Made by a program: the position numbers and the translations under genes. DNA of 7,845 nt from Spirochaetaceae bacterium. Its GTDB lineage: Bacteria; Spirochaetota; Spirochaetia; Treponematales; Breznakiellaceae. Numbering within the stretch: position 1 is the stretch's first letter; each line of letters starts with the position of its first letter. Below are positions 1 to 5,567 of this stretch, piece by piece. The notes beneath the pieces were generated by a model. It did no database searches. It was not told where the DNA came from and saw nothing but the letters and a program-made list of their open reading frames with translations. The stretch covers positions 1 to 7,845 of the forward strand of contig JAIRXO010000241.1 in the NCBI GenBank assembly GCA_031268255.1, read 5' to 3'.

Positions 1-11
1 AAGGGATTGGA

Positions 12-115
12 GGGGTTGCGAAGCAAGCCCCCGCAGGTCTGCCCCGGAGGGGCTGACCGAGGAGGCCGGAGCGAAGCGGAGCCCCGGAAAGCCCGGTCCC
101 CGCCGCGGGCGGGGA
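12..115. repeat. GC-rich cluster of short hairpins (candidate repetitive extragenic element)
   Basis: Three stem-loops follow one another closely. The first (12-31) has GGGGTTGC pairing with GCAA-CCCC around a GAA loop, with one bulged G. The second (36-58) has GGTC-T-GCCCC pairing with GGGGC-T-GACC around a GGA loop. The third (97-115) has TCCCCGCC pairing with GGCGGGGA around a GCG loop. A direct repeat of the form GCGAAGCRRAGCCCC (the first copy is one base shorter) occurs at 18-31 and 71-85. No T-run follows any stem, so these are not classical terminators. The structure and base composition, much richer in GC than the next 200 bases, suggest a dispersed intergenic repeat. The element may continue left of the window. 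Copy number in the genome cannot be judged from here. Confidence 0.45.
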
Positions 116-274
116 TGCGCCCATATCCGTAAAAAATCGATAGCCGGTTTTTTGATCATTACCCATTAGTATACCAATTCTTTTGAAAAAAACAACCATA
201 AATCGAAAAAACCAACAGTCAGGAATGGTGACAAAATCTGGAATTCGGAATTGCCGGGTGGATGAAAGCATATA
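116..274. other. Intergenic A/T-rich stretch without a gene
   Basis: No supported gene is present. The segment contains A-runs near 131-136, 186-192 and 206-211. The last two lie about 20 bases apart (two helical turns), which could bend the DNA, but they sit well upstream of the -35 box at 275 and no role can be shown. A T6 run at 149-154 lies opposite the A-run at 131-136, but the intervening bases do not form a GC stem, so no terminator is called. Confidence 0.4.
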
Positions 275-303
275 TTGCCGGTTCTGTGATTTTGAAGTAT
301 ACT
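275..303 (+). promoter_or_regulatory. Sigma-70-type promoter for the rubredoxin gene
   Basis: A -35 hexamer TTGCCG (275-280) and a -10 hexamer TATACT (298-303) are separated by exactly 17 bases. The -10 matches the TATAAT consensus at 5 of 6 positions and the -35 matches TTGACA at 4 of 6. Transcription would start near 310, giving a leader of about 16 bases that contains AGAGG (317-321) in front of the rubredoxin ATG. The same TTGC/17/TATACT arrangement occurs at two other promoters in this window. Confidence 0.7.
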
Positions 304-325
304 GAAATCATATTATAGAGGTTTC

Positions 326-484
326 ATGAAAAAGTATAGCTGTAATGCCTGCGGGTATGTGTATGACCCCGTGGCCGGTGATCCTGACGGCGGAATCGAG
401 CCGGGAACCGCTTTCGAGGATATTCCCGAAGGCTGGGTGTGCCCTGTCTGCGGATTGGGTAAAGATTCCTTTTCTCCCGCCTGA
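326..484 (+). CDS. Rubredoxin
   Basis: This is a 52-residue protein of normal rubredoxin length. The four iron ligands are visible as two knuckles, CNACG (Cys6, Cys9) and CPVCG (Cys39, Cys42). The family signature residues YVYDP (11-15), DPDGGI-PGT (19-28) and F-D-P-WVCP (30-40) are also present. It would be a soluble cytoplasmic one-electron carrier with a single Fe(Cys)4 centre. In anaerobes rubredoxins commonly feed electrons to oxygen- or superoxide-detoxifying enzymes, but no such partner gene lies in this window, so its redox partner here is unknown. The ATG is preceded by AGAGG with a short 4-base spacer and lies just downstream of a good promoter. A small unknown gene follows 8 bases after the stop and is probably cotranscribed. 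Confidence 0.95.
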   Translation: MKKYSCNACGYVYDPVAGDPDGGIEPGTAFEDIPEGWVCPVCGLGKDSFSPA

Positions 485-492
485 GTTTGACG

Positions 493-786
493 ATGTTATC
501 AAGGGATGACACGGTTTTTACCATAGGCTACGACGGCGACGCCGCGGTGGTGGACGGGCAGGCAAAGCGGAAGTACGCTTCGCTCAAGGCCGGAGAGCTG
601 GCCGAAAAGGGGCTTTTCCGCGCCGCCTACCAGGCGGCCCTGTATTCCAAAGACCCAGGCGACATAAAGACGGTCCTGGAAACCTATAACCGCCTTGCCG
701 GAACTTCTTACTCCGCCGAGTCCGCTCCCCACAGGCTTTTTGGCGTTTTTCCCCTGGAAAATATAAAAAGGGTGATTCTTTTGTAA
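493..786 (+). CDS. Small conserved-looking protein of unknown function
   Basis: I do not recognise this 97-residue protein. It begins with a strand-like stretch DTVFTIGYDGDAAVVD. A charged, probably helical middle follows (about residues 23-66, including KAGELAEKGLFRAAYQAALY), and the C-terminus is FPLENIKRVILL. There is no signal peptide, membrane segment or cysteine motif, so a cytoplasmic protein is likely. The ATG at 493 is preferred. A TTG two codons upstream (487) is possible, but neither has a clear Shine-Dalgarno sequence, and translational coupling to the rubredoxin stop (8 bases before) is likely. It shares no frame with rubredoxin. Reading frame length, good codon use and operon position support a real gene. 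It converges with rlmJ, only 28 bases away, with no visible terminator between them. Confidence 0.7.
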   Translation: MLSRDDTVFTIGYDGDAAVVDGQAKRKYASLKAGELAEKGLFRAAYQAALYSKDPGDIKTVLETYNRLAGTSYSAESAPHRLFGVFPLENIKRVILL

Positions 787-814
787 ATGCCGGGACAGGC
801 CATTCCGCGGTACG

Positions 815-1663
815 CTAAAGTGCTTCCCAGCTTACGCTGTGGCCAGCGCCCCCAAGGAGGGATACCAGGGCCGGAAGGCTCTCCTCAAGCGCCGTCCTGA
901 GGGTCCAGGGCGGATTTATGATGAAGAGGCCGCTTCCGTATAGACCGCGGCCCTGCTGTTCCCTTTCCCGCATTACCGAGACGGTGCAGCTCTTTCTGCC
1001 TGAACGGGGAAGGCTCTGGATAAAATTTTGCGAAGCTGCGGCGCCGGGGCTGTCCTGTTTGAGGAGGGGGAACCATAGCATATACATTCCTCCGGGAAAG
1101 CGGTCAAGACATTCGTCCAGAACGCGGGGGAGTGTTTGGTAGTCGTCTTTTACTTCGTAGGACGGGTCAATAAAAACGAGGCTCCGCTTTTGGGGCGGGG
1201 GCAGGAGGCTCTTGAGGGCGGCCAGTCCGTTTTCGCGTCTTACGGTAAAGCGTTTGTCATTGTCAAGGGCGCGGCACAGCGCGCTGTAGTCGGCGGGATG
1301 AAGTTCAAAACAATGGGCCTTGTCCTGTTTTCTGAGGAGGCGCAGGGCTATGAGGGGAGAGCCTTCATAGCACGGGGCGGCGGCTTTGGGAAGGGCTTTG
1401 ACGCAGGCCAGGTAGGGCGCCGCAAGGCTGCCGGCAGCGGCGGGCGGGAACTTTTCCAGCACAAGGCTGATGCCGCTTTCCCATTCCCTGTTTTGGGCGG
1501 CGCGGCTTTCTTCAAGATTGTAGAGGCCGGCTCCGGCGTGGGTGTCAATATAGGTAAAGGCCGTTTCCTTTTTGGCAAGGTAGTCAAGGCAGAACGCGAG
1601 GACCGTGTGCTTGAAAACATCAACGGCGTTTCCCGCGTGAAAGGCGTGGCGGTAACTCAGCAT
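815..1663 (-). CDS. rlmJ: 23S rRNA (adenine(2030)-N6)-methyltransferase RlmJ
   Basis: The 282-residue protein aligns end to end with the RlmJ (YhiR) family, about 280 residues in E. coli. The N-terminus MLSYRHAFHAGN-VDV-KH is almost identical to the family signature and keeps Lys18. The SAM-binding stretch is TYIDTHAGAGLY (37-48). Also present are YEGSPLIA (99-106), FELHPADY (119-126), the catalytic motif region FIDPSYE (164-170), and NPPW plus a GHSVSW end near the C-terminus. The enzyme transfers a methyl group from SAM to N6 of A2030 of 23S rRNA. The catalytic motif reads Asp166-Pro-Ser-Tyr169; the usual form is DPPY, with Pro in place of this Ser. The ATG lies 13 bases after the stop of the upstream sigma-like gene, so the two are probably cotranscribed. 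The ribosome binding site is weak: AAAGG lies about 17 bases upstream. Confidence 0.93.
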   Translation of the reverse strand: MLSYRHAFHAGNAVDVFKHTVLAFCLDYLAKKETAFTYIDTHAGAGLYNLEESRAAQNREWESGISLVLEKFPPAAAGSLAAPYLACVKALPKAAAPCYEGSPLIALRLLRKQDKAHCFELHPADYSALCRALDNDKRFTVRRENGLAALKSLLPPPQKRSLVFIDPSYEVKDDYQTLPRVLDECLDRFPGGMYMLWFPLLKQDSPGAAASQNFIQSLPRSGRKSCTVSVMREREQQGRGLYGSGLFIINPPWTLRTALEESLPALVSLLGGAGHSVSWEAL

Positions 1664-1676
1664 ACGCCATCATACA

Positions 1677-2504
1677 TCAGCCTTTGAAGGTTTTCCACTT
1701 CCATTTAAGAGCATACATGGATGAATCAATCGTGCCTTTTGGAATTCCCATTACTTTCGCTATTTCCTTGTTTGTCGCTTCCTTTTGTATGCCTTCCAGG
1801 CGTTTCCTCATTCTGGCGAGCCGTTTTTTCGCCTTTGCAAGACGGGCCTCCATCTCGGCCCTGTGGGCGGATTCCTCAGGCGCGGCCGCCATTCTGTCCT
1901 CAAAGGATATGCAGCGGTAATACTGACAGGCTATGCGGGCCTTGAGGTCCCGTATTTCCTGATCACGGACGAGGCGTATGCGGCGCAGTTCATCAATAAG
2001 GCGCTGGAGTTTTTCGGCCTTGACACCGGCAAGCGGGGCAGCCCGCTTTACAAAATCATCCGAGACTGAATAGTAACACTTCAATATAAGTATCAATAGA
2101 TGACGGGAATTCTTTACGCCGGTAAGAACAGGCGGCGTTTCTGGATACTCAGGCTCTTCCGACAGGGTCATCAGATCAGCCGTGCTGGCCTGCCAGAACG
2201 AACGCTCAAAGACTGTATTGTCGGCCTGCCTTGACTGGTATTCCCTGGTTGACCAGTGTATGAGTGAGCTTATATAGGCGTCAAAGGAAGTTCCCTTGTC
2301 GGAGTATTTTTCTATGGCCCTGCTCATGCGGGGATACAGCCAGCACAGGTAATCCACCCAATCTTCCCTGTTCCATCCTTTTGGTTTGAAACGCAGGTAA
2401 TTATCCAGAATATATTTGAAGATGAGACCCTCAAGTTCTTTCCGGTCAATGTCGCCCCGGTTGTATTGACACATATAGTCAGTCAGGGTCAGCGTCTGTT
2501 CCAT
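1677..2504 (-). CDS. Sigma-70-like DNA-binding protein with C-terminal helix-turn-helix
   Basis: This is a 275-residue protein whose layout recalls a divergent sigma factor. Residues 8-95 resemble sigma region 2: an acidic start (YNRGDIDRKELEGLIFKYI), then IEKYSDKGTSFDAYISSLIHWSTREYQ at the place of the core-binding and -10 melting helices. Residues 135-185 contain a possible second helix-turn-helix. Residues 205-243 are strongly charged and likely coiled coil (RLAKAKKRLARMRKRLEG). The last 30 residues (TNKEIAKVMGIPKGTIDSSM) read as a region-4-type helix-turn-helix. The ATG at 2504 is chosen because GGGAGGG lies 4 bases upstream; the frame stays open to 2678 but that stretch looks like leader DNA. 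The function is inferred from motif order. It may be an alternative sigma factor or a related transcription regulator, and its targets are unknown. rlmJ follows. Confidence 0.72.
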   Translation of the reverse strand: MEQTLTLTDYMCQYNRGDIDRKELEGLIFKYILDNYLRFKPKGWNREDWVDYLCWLYPRMSRAIEKYSDKGTSFDAYISSLIHWSTREYQSRQADNTVFERSFWQASTADLMTLSEEPEYPETPPVLTGVKNSRHLLILILKCYYSVSDDFVKRAAPLAGVKAEKLQRLIDELRRIRLVRDQEIRDLKARIACQYYRCISFEDRMAAAPEESAHRAEMEARLAKAKKRLARMRKRLEGIQKEATNKEIAKVMGIPKGTIDSSMYALKWKWKTFKG

Positions 2505-2572
2505 GATTCCCTCCCGTTGTGCGTGACAGCGGGTATTGCATGGAATATGCCAGGTGCCGGAAAAAAGGCGCG

Positions 2573-2600
2573 AAAAAAACAGGGACAGAGCTGTATTTTT
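2573..2600 (-). terminator. Weak inverted repeat with T7 run in the leader of the sigma-like gene
   Basis: Read on the minus strand, AAAAATACAG (2600-2591) can pair with CTGTTTTTTT (2582-2573), with one T-T mismatch and an 8-base loop. The structure ends in seven Ts. The stem is AT-rich and weak, so it may be a poor terminator or attenuator, or chance. A second T6 run follows at 2566-2561. It lies between the candidate promoter (2650-2678) and the start codon at 2504. Confidence 0.25.
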
Positions 2601-2608
2601 CCGCACGG

Positions 2609-2632
2609 CCTCTGATGCCGCTTCTGATGCCG
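2609..2632. repeat. Two tandem 12-base units
   Basis: CCTCTGATGCCG (2609-2620) is followed directly by CTTCTGATGCCG (2621-2632); 11 of 12 bases agree. They lie in the untranslated leader of the sigma-like gene, just downstream of its candidate promoter. No known binding site is recognised, and two copies may be simple slippage. Confidence 0.5.
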
Positions 2633-2649
2633 CCTTTACGGGCCAATTC

Positions 2650-2678
2650 ACCATAAAATGATGAATTTTTCCTGCCAA
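2650..2678 (-). promoter_or_regulatory. Candidate promoter for the sigma-like gene and rlmJ
   Basis: On the minus strand TTGGCA (2678-2673) and TATGGT (2655-2650) are separated by 17 bases. The -35 matches TTGACA at 5 of 6 positions and the -10 matches TATAAT at 4 of 6. Transcription would begin near 2643, leaving a long leader of about 140 bases before the ATG at 2504. The 273-base gap after the upstream gene makes an independent promoter plausible. Confidence 0.45.
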
Positions 2679-2718
2679 TCGCGGCGGAAAGGAGAACCGG
2701 GCGCGTGGAACAGAAACC

Positions 2719-2741
2719 GCCGGTAGCCCAAGTGGCCCGGC
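2719..2741 (-). terminator. GC-rich hairpin after the nrnA-type gene
   Basis: On the minus strand GCCGGGCC and GGC-TA-CCGGC can pair around a five-base loop, leaving a two-base bulge (8 pairs, nearly all GC). It lies 37 bases past the stop of the DHH phosphoesterase gene. Only a broken T-run follows (GGTTTCTGTT), so it would be a weak or factor-assisted terminator at best. It could also protect the 3' end of the transcript. Confidence 0.35.
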
Positions 2742-2777
2742 CCGTTTTCGACAAAATGGAGTTTTATTTACAAATAT

Positions 2778-3770
2778 TTACAAACAGAGGGGTTCTTTGA
2801 ATTCGGCTATCAGCAGGGGAAGCAGGTCGGAAATAACGCCATCCATGCTCAGGCCCGCGGCGTTTTTATGCCCGCCGCCGCCGTACTTTCCCGCTATACG
2901 GGAAACATCAACCGCGTCGCGGGAACGCAGGCCCACGGTACAGCGACCGGGGCTTTCCTGCCGCACAATCATGATACATTCGACGCCTTTTACCGACTGG
3001 AGGAGCTGGTAAAGGGTATCGGAATCACGGCCTTCAAGACCGAAGCGCCGGGTGTCCTCATAGGCTTCGGTGCTGACAAGGAGCTTTCCGCCGTAATGGG
3101 CGCTGGTCCTTGCCAGCACCAGGCCCATGAGTATGCGGGAATCAAGGCTTCTGTTGCCGTTCATGGCGAGAAAGGTTTTTTTCGGGCTTGCCCCGGCTTC
3201 TATGAGTTTCGCGGCAAGAGAAAATGTTTCGGCCTCTCCTTCTCCGGTGTGGCGGAAAAACCCCGTATCGGTACAGAGGCCGAAAAAGAGCAGTTCAGCC
3301 TCTTCCCTGCTGGGTGTCCCGCCAAAGGCTTCAATAAGTTTTGTAATCATGAAGGTAACCGAGGGGGCGTGTATGTCAAGGTAGCCGGCCTCTCCGGCCA
3401 TTTTGCCTGTGGCGTGGTGGTCTATGATTGCCAGGGGGAGCCCTTCGAGAAAGGGCAGGAGGTCTCCGGTACGTTCCAGTTCAGAACAGTCGGTTACAAT
3501 GACCCTCGCTCCCGAAAGCTCGTCCCGGCCCGGAGCGGCGTTAAAACTTCCGGCGTAGGGAAGTACCTCGGTGCGCTTAAACGGTCCGGCGGAACAGGCC
3601 GCGGCTTTTTTGCCAAGACGCCTGAGAAAGGAACACAGGGCAAGCTGGCTCCCTATGCAGTCGCCGTCAGGCTCCTTGTGCCCGGCGACAATGAATTTGG
3701 AGCCTTCATTGATGAACTGTATGAGGGACGGAGGTACCGGTAAAGACCGCGTGGTTTTTTCAGGCCCCAT
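2778..3770 (-). CDS. nrnA: DHH/DHHA1 phosphoesterase, NrnA type (nanoRNase / pAp phosphatase)
   Basis: This is a 330-residue cytoplasmic protein with the full motif order of the NrnA branch of DHH enzymes. HKEPDGDCIGS (31-41) supplies Asp35 and Asp37. VTDCSE (92-97) carries a further metal ligand, Asp94. IIDHHAT (115-121) is the DHH signature. LCTDTGFFRH (165-174) carries another conserved Asp (168). The C-terminal DHHA1 domain ends with the substrate loop GGGGHKNAAG (297-306). Enzymes of this family use Mn2+ to degrade 2-5 nt RNA fragments and to dephosphorylate pAp to AMP; a role in cyclic dinucleotide breakdown is a less likely alternative. The ATG at 3770 is preferred, 11 bases after the peptidase stop; an in-frame TTG at 3791 would overlap that gene. 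No strong ribosome binding site is seen, which suggests coupling to the gene upstream. Confidence 0.9.
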   Translation of the reverse strand: MGPEKTTRSLPVPPSLIQFINEGSKFIVAGHKEPDGDCIGSQLALCSFLRRLGKKAAACSAGPFKRTEVLPYAGSFNAAPGRDELSGARVIVTDCSELERTGDLLPFLEGLPLAIIDHHATGKMAGEAGYLDIHAPSVTFMITKLIEAFGGTPSREEAELLFFGLCTDTGFFRHTGEGEAETFSLAAKLIEAGASPKKTFLAMNGNRSLDSRILMGLVLARTSAHYGGKLLVSTEAYEDTRRFGLEGRDSDTLYQLLQSVKGVECIMIVRQESPGRCTVGLRSRDAVDVSRIAGKYGGGGHKNAAGLSMDGVISDLLPLLIAEFKEPLCL

Positions 3771-3781
3771 ACGATCCGGGC

Positions 3782-4945
3782 CTAACAGCAAAGCAGGGAG
3801 AACTGCCGCTCCCCGCCTGAAATTATTGCTTTGCCGTCCTGTATATACACGTCGATTTCGGTCCTCAGGCCAAAGGAATCAAAATATATGCCCGGTTCAA
3901 GGGAAAAACAGGAACCGTCAAGGAGGAACCGCGTATCGGGAAATTCCACCGAATCAATATTAACGCCCGATCCGTGACATTCGGTATCAATGCCGTGGCC
4001 GGTACGATGCTTAATGGCCTTTTCGTATCCGGCCTTGATGAGTACTTCCCTGGTCTTTGCGTCAACCATGGCTCCGGTGGGCCGCCTTCCGGCCTCAAGT
4101 TCGGTTTTGATGAACTGGTACGCGCCCTCGCGGGCAGACAAAAGGTCCTGAAAGGCTTTTTCAACGGCAGGGGCCGCCTTTTTGCCGTATACGCCCAGCC
4201 AGGAAATATCGGCATAAATGGACCTGTCTTTCTTCTCTTTGGCCCAAAGATCAAATTGAATAATATCCCCTTCGCGGACCGCGCTGCCCCGGCCTGAAAA
4301 ATCAAAATGGGGATCACCGGAATGAGACCCCGCCGCGGCAATGGGCGGATGATCAGGCGCTATGCCCCGTTTTTCCATGCCGGTAAGCATGGCGTTCCGC
4401 ATATCGCCTTCAAAAAGAGGCTCGCCTGATTCGTAGTGTTTTTTTACCAGGGCCCAGGTCTCATGCACTATCGCGTACAGATCCCTGGCGGCCTTTTCGT
4501 GGCTGGAAATATCCTCGCCGCCGAGCAGCCCCTTGAACCGCTGAATCAGCGGCGCTGCCGGACAGAGCGTGAGCCCCGCCTTTTCTAGATTTGCCGCTGT
4601 TCCGGCGTCAAGATAGGAAATGGCGGAGATGGTATCGGAAACATGAACGCCCCAGCGTCTGCCGGCCAGAGTCCCAAGGCAGGCGAGCAGATCTTCCCTG
4701 CTTATATAAACCAGCTTTTCGCCCGGCAGGGTATCAAGGTGCGAAGCCTCTATGGCATGGACTATCTTTACCGGACTGCCCCCGGCGGGGACAGCGTAAA
4801 ACCAGGAACGGGTATTGGTGAGGCTGCCGGGAAGTTCCAGAATCTCTTCCGAAAGCCTGTCCCGGTGCCGGAAGCTCGAAAAAAGCCACCCGTCAAGTTT
4901 TTCCTGGCAGATGGCTTCCTGAATCGCTTCTATTTTTGGAGCCAA
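3782..4945 (-). CDS. M24 family metallopeptidase (Xaa-Pro aminopeptidase/prolidase-like)
   Basis: The 387-residue protein has a creatinase-like N-terminal domain (about 1-145) and a pita-bread catalytic domain (about 150-380). All five expected metal ligands are visible: Asp232 (QFDLW), Asp246 (YADIS), His317 (RTGHGID), Glu350 (SLEPGIY) and Glu363 (TEIDVY). His213 in GDPHFDF matches the substrate-side histidine of this family. It would be a cytoplasmic dinuclear-metal enzyme that removes N-terminal residues before proline, or splits Xaa-Pro dipeptides; the sequence does not decide between them. There is no signal peptide. The start is TTG, directly abutting the TGA of the upstream secreted-protein gene. 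GGAG (4955-4952) lies 6 bases before the TTG, which supports this start. It is the middle gene of a three-gene operon. Confidence 0.9.
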   Translation of the reverse strand: MAPKIEAIQEAICQEKLDGWLFSSFRHRDRLSEEILELPGSLTNTRSWFYAVPAGGSPVKIVHAIEASHLDTLPGEKLVYISREDLLACLGTLAGRRWGVHVSDTISAISYLDAGTAANLEKAGLTLCPAAPLIQRFKGLLGGEDISSHEKAARDLYAIVHETWALVKKHYESGEPLFEGDMRNAMLTGMEKRGIAPDHPPIAAAGSHSGDPHFDFSGRGSAVREGDIIQFDLWAKEKKDRSIYADISWLGVYGKKAAPAVEKAFQDLLSAREGAYQFIKTELEAGRRPTGAMVDAKTREVLIKAGYEKAIKHRTGHGIDTECHGSGVNIDSVEFPDTRFLLDGSCFSLEPGIYFDSFGLRTEIDVYIQDGKAIISGGERQFSLLCC

Positions 4946-5395
4946 TCAAAACTCCAGTTCCAGCGTCTCTATACCCTGGAATCTATCGTCAAGATTCACA
5001 TTGAGCGGAATATTGCCCCAGGTGGTATGGCTTGCCTCCCTGCGTACAAAGACCCGGCAATGGCTGAATTCGCCGTTATGGTAATATACCGTCAAGTGGG
5101 GCCAGATACGCCCCGGCCCGAGATTGATCAGTTTGGCCTTCCCGGTAGGATCACTGAACCATTCCAGGGGTATATACGCCCTGCCTATACCGTTTGCGCC
5201 CTTGCGGTAGATAATCAGATAGCCGAGGCGGTAAGGATAGATGGTTTCAATATCCACATTGATATAGTAGTATTCTGATTCCTTCCCCGGGGAAATCCCG
5301 CTGACGCTCCTCTGTTCGCCGTCACTTTGGGCAAAAAGCCCCTCGCTCAACATCAGGACGAACAGGGCGGCAAGAAAAAAACGAACTGGTCTCAT
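4946..5395 (-). CDS. Secreted protein of unknown function
   Basis: This 149-residue protein has a clear signal peptide: a basic N-terminus MRPVR, a hydrophobic core FFLAALFVLMLSEGL, and likely cleavage after Ala22 (LFA/QS). There is no cysteine at the cleavage site, so it is not a lipoprotein. The mature part of about 127 residues is rich in aromatic and strand-like segments (EYYYINVDIETIYPY, YLIIYRKG, HLTVYYHNG, CRVFVRRE) and suggests a small beta-sandwich in the periplasm or at the cell surface. There is one cysteine (113). I do not recognise the family. The ATG at 5395 is strongly favoured: AGGAGG lies 6 bases upstream, a signal peptide follows at once, and a good promoter lies 26 bases ahead. 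The frame is open upstream to 5503 but runs through the promoter and repeats. It is first gene of the operon. Confidence 0.85.
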   Translation of the reverse strand: MRPVRFFLAALFVLMLSEGLFAQSDGEQRSVSGISPGKESEYYYINVDIETIYPYRLGYLIIYRKGANGIGRAYIPLEWFSDPTGKAKLINLGPGRIWPHLTVYYHNGEFSHCRVFVRREASHTTWGNIPLNVNLDDRFQGIETLELEF

Positions 5396-5420
5396 GGCCT
5401 TCCTCCTTGAAACTCTTTTG

Positions 5421-5449
5421 AGTATAGCCGGTTTTATGATATCCCGCAA
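5421..5449 (-). promoter_or_regulatory. Promoter of the secreted protein / M24 peptidase / nrnA operon
   Basis: On the minus strand TTGCGG (5449-5444) and TATACT (5426-5421) are separated by 17 bases. Transcription would start near 5414, giving a 19-base leader that holds AGGAGG (5407-5402). The -35 hexamer lies inside the first unit of the CCGCAAG repeat cluster, so a protein bound there would directly affect the promoter. Confidence 0.7.
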
Positions 5450-5515
5450 GGGGCCGTAAGGTCCCCGCAAGGCCCCGCAAGCGCCCGTTTTCGCCCGCTG
5501 CAACGCCCGCTGTAA
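5443..5515. repeat. Cluster of short phased direct repeats in the divergent promoter region
   Basis: Four copies of CCGYAAG begin at 5444, 5454, 5465 and 5475, a spacing of 10, 11 and 10 bases, close to one helical turn. They are followed by CGCCCGTTTT (5482-5491), CGCCCGCTGCAA (5492-5503) and CGCCCGCTGTAA (5504-5515); the last two agree at 11 of 12 bases. The cluster sits between two divergent genes and runs into the -35 box of the minus-strand promoter. An operator for a cooperative regulator is possible, but degenerate slippage repeats are an equally simple explanation. Confidence 0.55.
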
Positions 5516-5555
5516 CGCGCGTTTCAGCGTTCTGGTATTCCGTCCGTGAAGTAAT

Positions 5556-5561
5556 TACAAT
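5556..5561 (+). promoter_or_regulatory. Possible -10 box of the MFS transporter gene
   Basis: TACAAT matches the TATAAT consensus at 5 of 6 positions. It ends 6 bases before the transporter ATG, so a start seven bases downstream would fall on the A of the ATG and give a leaderless mRNA. No good -35 hexamer lies 16-18 bases upstream, so either an activator is needed or this is not the promoter. Confidence 0.35.
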
Positions 5562-5567
5562 GGATAT

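Noticed and set aside
1..132. Open frame on the plus strand ending with TAA at 130-132 (43 codons), possibly the tail of a gene to the left
   Set aside because: The encoded residues are almost all Gly, Arg, Pro, Ala, Glu and Ser, and the DNA is a run of hairpins and a direct repeat. No family is recognisable, so coding status cannot be supported.
262..318. Short ORF of 18 residues starting MKAYIAGS, before rubredoxin
   Set aside because: It overlaps the -35 and -10 boxes, would be cut by the expected transcription start near 310, and has no proper ribosome binding site.
787..814. Shared terminator between the convergent small gene and rlmJ
   Set aside because: No stem with a T-run is visible on either strand in these 28 bases or in the adjoining gene ends.
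1136..1687. Plus-strand ORF of 183 codons opposite rlmJ
   Set aside because: Antisense shadow of a gene that matches RlmJ end to end.
2505..2678. In-frame N-terminal extension of the sigma-like protein (58 residues from a TTG at 2678)
   Set aside because: It runs through a candidate promoter, short tandem repeats and T-runs, and its residues look like chance coding; the ATG at 2504 has a strong GGGAGGG site.
2680..2745. tRNA-like look of the GC-rich stretch after nrnA
   Set aside because: No acceptor stem, anticodon arm or T-loop sequence can be placed on either strand; only one bulged hairpin forms.
2868..3743. Long plus-strand ORF (291 codons) opposite the DHH phosphoesterase gene
   Set aside because: It is the antisense shadow of a gene with all expected catalytic motifs; the translation shows no family pattern.
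4643..5278. Plus-strand ORF of 211 codons spanning the peptidase and secreted-protein genes in antisense
   Set aside because: It covers the junction of two well-supported minus-strand genes, has no ribosome binding site, and shows no recognisable domain.
5396..5503. In-frame N-terminal extension of the secreted protein (36 residues)
   Set aside because: It crosses the promoter and the phased repeats and would bury the signal peptide; the ATG at 5395 has AGGAGG at the right distance.
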